NCBI GenBank assembly: GCA_022701365.1
Contig: JAKUHH010000107.1
Span: forward strand, 1 to 43,473
Length of the DNA stretch: 43,473 nucleotides
Reading direction: 5' to 3'
DNA from: Mycocentrospora acerina
Lineage: Eukaryota > Ascomycota > Dothideomycetes > Pleosporales
Part shown: positions 42,018 through 43,473 of the stretch, in pieces
How positions within the stretch are numbered: position 1 is the stretch's first letter
Layout: each line of letters begins with the position of its first letter
Notes under the pieces: generated by a model
Databases searched by the model: none
What the model was told of the DNA's origin: nothing
The model's input: the letters and a program-made list of their open reading frames with translations, nothing else
Position numbers and translations under genes: made by a program

Positions 42018-43473
42018 AGACATACAGAGTCCTGTACAAGAAGAGCATTTAGAATACATATTCTTAATAGGCGTTACAGCAATGATCTACTAAAGTTTAA
42101 ATAATTGTAAAAAGAAAATAATCTTATTACTCTTTGTATACGTCTTCACATTTTTACAACCCCCTTAGCCTATTAATATTAGCAACCACTCTGCAGTTAA
42201 CACATTATTTAAAACCTAAGGTAGATAAGCCTGCTTACTAAAACATCTTCTTTAGAAAGAAGCTTTATTCTCTATTAATATTATAGCACATGTTAAGGGT
42301 AGGTTGGGCAAGGGAGGCCCTTAACCAATCAAACAAACCCTAGCCCCACTGAGCAGCCTGAGTCACGTGATGTGCTCAGTGCTCAGTGTGATCAGTCATG
42401 ATTAGTACACTAAGCTTCATAATTAGTACTAAACACTACATCTTAATTAAGTATATAGTTAGTAGAAGAACTACACATATAGCGATGTGTATACCGTTGT
42501 TAATTAATTTACTTATGGATTTTTTCCCTTAATTATAATGTATTATTAAATAAGTGCACTAAATTAACCTTATGTCTCTAAATATACTATTTCTCTAAGA
42601 ACTAACCTGAAACCTGTTTATCTACATTCTAGTATTTAAAGGTCTTTGACCACTAAGATTAAGTACAGAACAAGATCTTAACAGCACAATAAGCTAACTC
42701 TACTTTTAGAGAGAAATGTAAGTGCTAACTTTTACATAAGAAGGATTTTCTTATTCTGTTTATAATTTAATTAATACTCCTTTTTACTACTTAAAGCTCT
42801 AAATACTAAGAATAGTGTTAAATTAATTTTTTATTATAAACAGCTAAAACTCTATATATAACAGAGCAGCTTAATAGCAAGGCTATAATATATGTGACCT
42901 ATTATGTTAATAGAGTTAAAGCTTTACTAGCTAAGTAATTAGCTAGTTTATTAAAGACTGTTAGCTAACTATAGACTTAGCTATAATTCTTACTAAAAAG
43001 AACCTTTTCTTTTAAGTTAAAATTAGCAATAGAAGTATTAACAGCATAGACTATATATAGCTAAAAGTAGTACTATTAAGGCTTAAGAAAGCAAGATGCT
43101 AGTTATAACATTTAATGTAATACTTATAAAAGTAACATAAGAGAGTATTCTTTAAAATATGTAAAAAGATCTAAATAAAGAGTAAGTTTAGCTTTTAAAA
43201 AATTATTTAATCTTAATATTAGACATTCTAAAAATTAAAATAGAAAGTCCTCTTAATTTTAAATAATTATTATTTAGTTATAGTATGAGGGGCTATAGTT
43301 ATTATACTTAAATAGCTATATCTTAGTAAAAGCTACTTAAATAAAGAATATATTACTTAATAACTTAAAAATTAATTAAATAAAACTATTTTTATAAAAA
43401 ATAACTTTCTAAATAGTATTTTTAATTTAAAAAATAGTGTATAGATTTAAAATAGTAATACTTTTTTATTATT
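42018..43473. other. AT-rich RIP-degraded DNA with a GC-richer island
   Basis: AT-rich with no readable frames to the window end. A GC-richer stretch at about 42300-42410 contains CACGTG, repeated TGCTCAGTG units and GGGAGGCCC. It may be the edge of a decayed transposon. Nothing further assigned. Confidence 0.5.

Overview
The window looks like a piece of a filamentous ascomycete genome (Pezizomycotina, probably Dothideomycetes-like). Its genes carry very short introns of 44-57 bp with GTRAGT-type donors and CTAAC/CTAAT-like branch sites. The gene families are typically fungal: a monocarboxylate-type MFS porter, a POT peptide transporter, a HET domain, a fungal-specific transcription factor and a kelch-propeller membrane protein. 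The rest is AT-rich, transposon-filled DNA with the signature of repeat-induced point mutation (RIP): C-to-T and G-to-A changes, depleted CpA/TpG, excess TpA, and frames full of TAA/TAG. No species can be named from the sequence alone.

Layout. 1-52 is the tip of an LTR. 53-3811 is a RIP-degraded Tad1-like LINE with a GC-rich minisatellite near its 3' end. 5170-7975 holds an isochorismatase-like hydrolase (+) and an NmrA/isoflavone-reductase-like protein (-), convergent. 8440-10870 is an AT-rich block with a solo LTR (-). 10875-12376 is a decayed fungal-specific transcription factor (-), followed by a 163-bp MITE at 12942-13104. 13380-14216 is an MBL-fold hydrolase and 14899-16408 a four-exon MFS transporter. 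17142-18582 is a HET-domain pseudogene, followed by unassigned relics and a second, related MITE (19455-19624). 20781-22736 is a POT/PTR2 oligopeptide transporter. 23280-29475 is mostly AT-rich, with two decayed solo LTRs, a 5'-truncated copy of the LINE, and a Thr-rich secreted-protein pseudogene (-). 29476-31536 is a six-exon kelch-repeat type I membrane protein (-). 33200-43473 is AT-rich and contains a complete, RIP-inactivated Ty3/Gypsy element (34574-42012) with 288-bp LTRs and a perfect 5-bp target duplication, TTAAC.

Five protein-coding genes other than transposons can be read through intact, after removing introns (isochorismatase-like, NmrA-like, MBL, MFS, POT); the kelch gene makes six. 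The run of cysteine hydrolase, NmrA-like reductase, dead Zn2Cys6-type regulator, MBL hydrolase and MFS porter resembles a small catabolic or secondary-metabolism cluster that has lost its regulator. That grouping is an inference from proximity.

The most unusual observations are: a RIP intensity gradient recorded in the two LTRs of the Gypsy element; a probable antisense, Thr/Pro-rich, coiled-coil ORF between its integrase and 3' LTR; the two related TA-flanked MITEs; a minisatellite that kept its CpA sites inside an otherwise RIP-ruined LINE; and a stop codon in the MFS gene that is explained by an in-frame intron.
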